DNA of 64,000 nucleotides, taken from contig NZ_AP018228.1 of NCBI RefSeq assembly GCF_002368095.1, positions 207,563 through 271,562 of the forward strand, read 5' to 3'. This DNA is from Calothrix parasitica NIES-267. GTDB taxonomy: Bacteria > Cyanobacteriota > Cyanobacteriia > Cyanobacteriales > Nostocaceae. Positions within the stretch are counted from its first letter, which is position 1, and the number at the start of each line of letters is the position of its first letter. This document shows, piece after piece, positions 35,201-38,200 of this stretch. Both the position numbers and the translations under genes were made by a program. The notes under the pieces were generated by a model, which did no database searches, was not told where the DNA came from, and saw nothing but the letters and a program-made list of their open reading frames with translations.

Positions 35201-38200
35201 TTACTATTCCACTGGTAAAGGAATTATTGCTTTCGTTATATTCGGATAATTCACCATCAGTATCGGTTTTGACGATAATCTTGTAATTCCCTTCTCCAAG
35301 TTGTTGAGTAAGATTGGAATCTAATTTTACTTGTGTTGATAACGGAGTTTTAGTACTTGCTTCGATAGTGATTGGAGAATCGGGGATAAAAGTTGTTAAA
35401 AGAGTATCCCCGTCACTATTAGATAACCAAATTTCATGTTCCCAAATTCCTGTTACATCTGCTGTACCAGTATTCTTAAGTTCCCAATCAACATTAAAGG
35501 TTTGACCGAAATATAAATCCGTTGAGTCTGTTTTTACTCCTTCTACTTCTAAATCTGCTACTTGTAGAGAAATTTTACGTGTTGTGTAATTATTATTATC
35601 GTTGTTTTCCGGTTGATTGTTGTTTCTATCAGTTACAAAAATTAAGTGAAGATTGTTTAATTCGTTGATGTCAGTAACTGAGGGATAATCTGTGATAGTA
35701 ATTTTTTCGTTGAATCGATATTTACCGTCTACAAAGGTTTTACTGTTTGTATTAAAGGAAGCGATTAATTCATCTCCGCTATCATATTTATCGTCGGTAG
35801 AAAGGTAAATGTAATCCTTCCAGTCAGGAGAAACCTCAATATCTCCGGTGTTTTCTACTTCCCAAGATACGTTAAATTCTTTGTCTAAGATAACTGTAGA
35901 TGGTGCGCTATGGTTATCGGTTACTATTAAATCTAAGGTACCAGAAGTGTTAGCTCTTAATTCATAATTTACAGGTTCATCGATATCGTAACTATAAAAT
36001 CTTACAAAATAATCTTTATCTTCTTCTGGAGTAAAGTTTATTATTGAATTTATACTTCTACCATTTTTATATATACTATTAACTTTGTCAAAATCTTCAT
36101 CAACTACTTCTAAATATATTCCAAATTCCGAGTTTAGAGATGAATCAGATAAATTAGCAGATAAATCAATGGTAACTAGCTCTCCTGGAAGAAAATTAGT
36201 TAATTGATATATATCTGTAAAATATCCCCTATAGCGAGAATAATAAAAATCAGTGTTTTCTAAATTACCATTTTTTGAATCGTTGATAGCTGAGATAATA
36301 GGTAAAGAGCCAAACTTTAATTCAAAATCACCAGTTTCTCTATTTCTGTTACTAGTAACTCTAGCAATATAATTTTTACCAGCTTCTGGAATAAAAATTA
36401 TCCGCGAATCTAAAGTCGATTCCTTATTTGAACCAGAATCGTCATCTCCATATATTGGATCTGGTACTTTATATATTGGTTCTACTATATCTTTTGCATC
36501 AAATATTTCTAAATATCCATCAAATGTAGCGTCAAGATATAAGCTAACTGCACGATTTTCAGACAACCCAGATAAATCCAATTCATAATCTTTAATAAAC
36601 TTATCAAAGTTATCAGGGTTTGCTAAATCATTTTTTGTAAGCTGTTGTTCTGTTAAGCTACTATCAATTTTTATTGATGATAAAACTGAAGGTGATTCTA
36701 TTGCTTTTAATTTATATCCACCTGTTTGATTTTTTTCGTAGCTACTTATTCTGACGATATATTTTTTGCCTTGTTGTGGAATAAAGCTTAATTGTGTAAA
36801 ATCACCTTCATAAGCTTCATTATTTATTAAAGATTCTTGGCTATGTTCGTTAACTTCAATTATTTCTAAAGAAGGATTGAAAGTATCAATATTATCAGAA
36901 GTAAGTTTTAATGTTAGAAGTTTGCCGACTTTAAAATCAATTAATTCGTAATCATCACTAAATCTACCTCTCCTTGAAGGATTATACAAATCCTGTTCGC
37001 TTAACTGTTTTTCAAAATTACCATCTTCTATTGAAAATGTTTCTAATTTACTAGTGCTGAGTGTATATGCTTCGCTTTCTGTTCCATCGTAACCACCAAT
37101 ATTTACTAAATAATTAATATCTGATTTAGGAACAAAAAATAACCGCGATCCACTTTCTAAGTAGTCACCTTCTACAGAAGCTAATTGTTCAAATGTATCT
37201 GCATTGTAAAGTGTTAGTTCATTCTCAAAATTATTAGATAAAGCATTAAGAACAACTAATTCTCCTTCCTTAAAATTTTTGAGTTGATAGTAATCAAATA
37301 CACTACCTTCATAAGCATCGGTATTTGCATTTAGATTACCTTTTTCACTTTGCTGATTAAAATCAAATATTGGAATTTCTTCAACGGATAATGAATATTC
37401 TCCCTGCTTTGTTGGATAGTCATCGCTACTAACTTTTATCAAATAGTTTGTATTTATATCAGGAGGAAAGACTATAAATTCACTATTACTATCCTTACTA
37501 TCAAATTTATAGTAATTAATATTATTATTCGGATTATTCAAATCAACTATTTCTAAATTTGTATCAAACTCTGTAGAATTAAGTTTGATACGAACCAACC
37601 TACCTGGAGATGTATCGGTTATCTTGTAAACGTCTTTATAATCACCATCATATTCTGAATAATATTTATCAGTATCGCTTAACAAGTAAGAGCTAGTATG
37701 TCCTGTTGCAGAAACTTCTGGTATTCTTATAAAGTCAATTGTATATGCTCCCAAAGAATCGGAATATTCACCGTTAACCCTTAATAGATAATCAATATTC
37801 TGTTGAGGAGTAAAAATTATTGACGAATCATAATAAGTAAAGTCACCATTCCCTACATATATAATCTCTTGATTAGCAGCATTAACTAATTCTATGTTTC
37901 CATAAAAATTTTCATCTTCAGACGATAAACTTAATAAATATGTTTTACCTTTTTTAAAACCTTCTAATTGATAGTTTTTGCTATAGCTTTCATAACTTTC
38001 TGATTTCGGATTTAGGTTGATAGCATCTTCTGATGTTAATTCACCATTCAGATTGTTTGAAGGAGAATTTAAAAAGGTAAATGTAGGAATATTTACTTGT
38101 TGAGTCTTTAATTCATATTTACCTATTTTGTCATCTTCATAGCTAGTAACTCTAACTGTATAATTGATTCCAGCAAGCGGGACAAATGCTAATTGCGAAT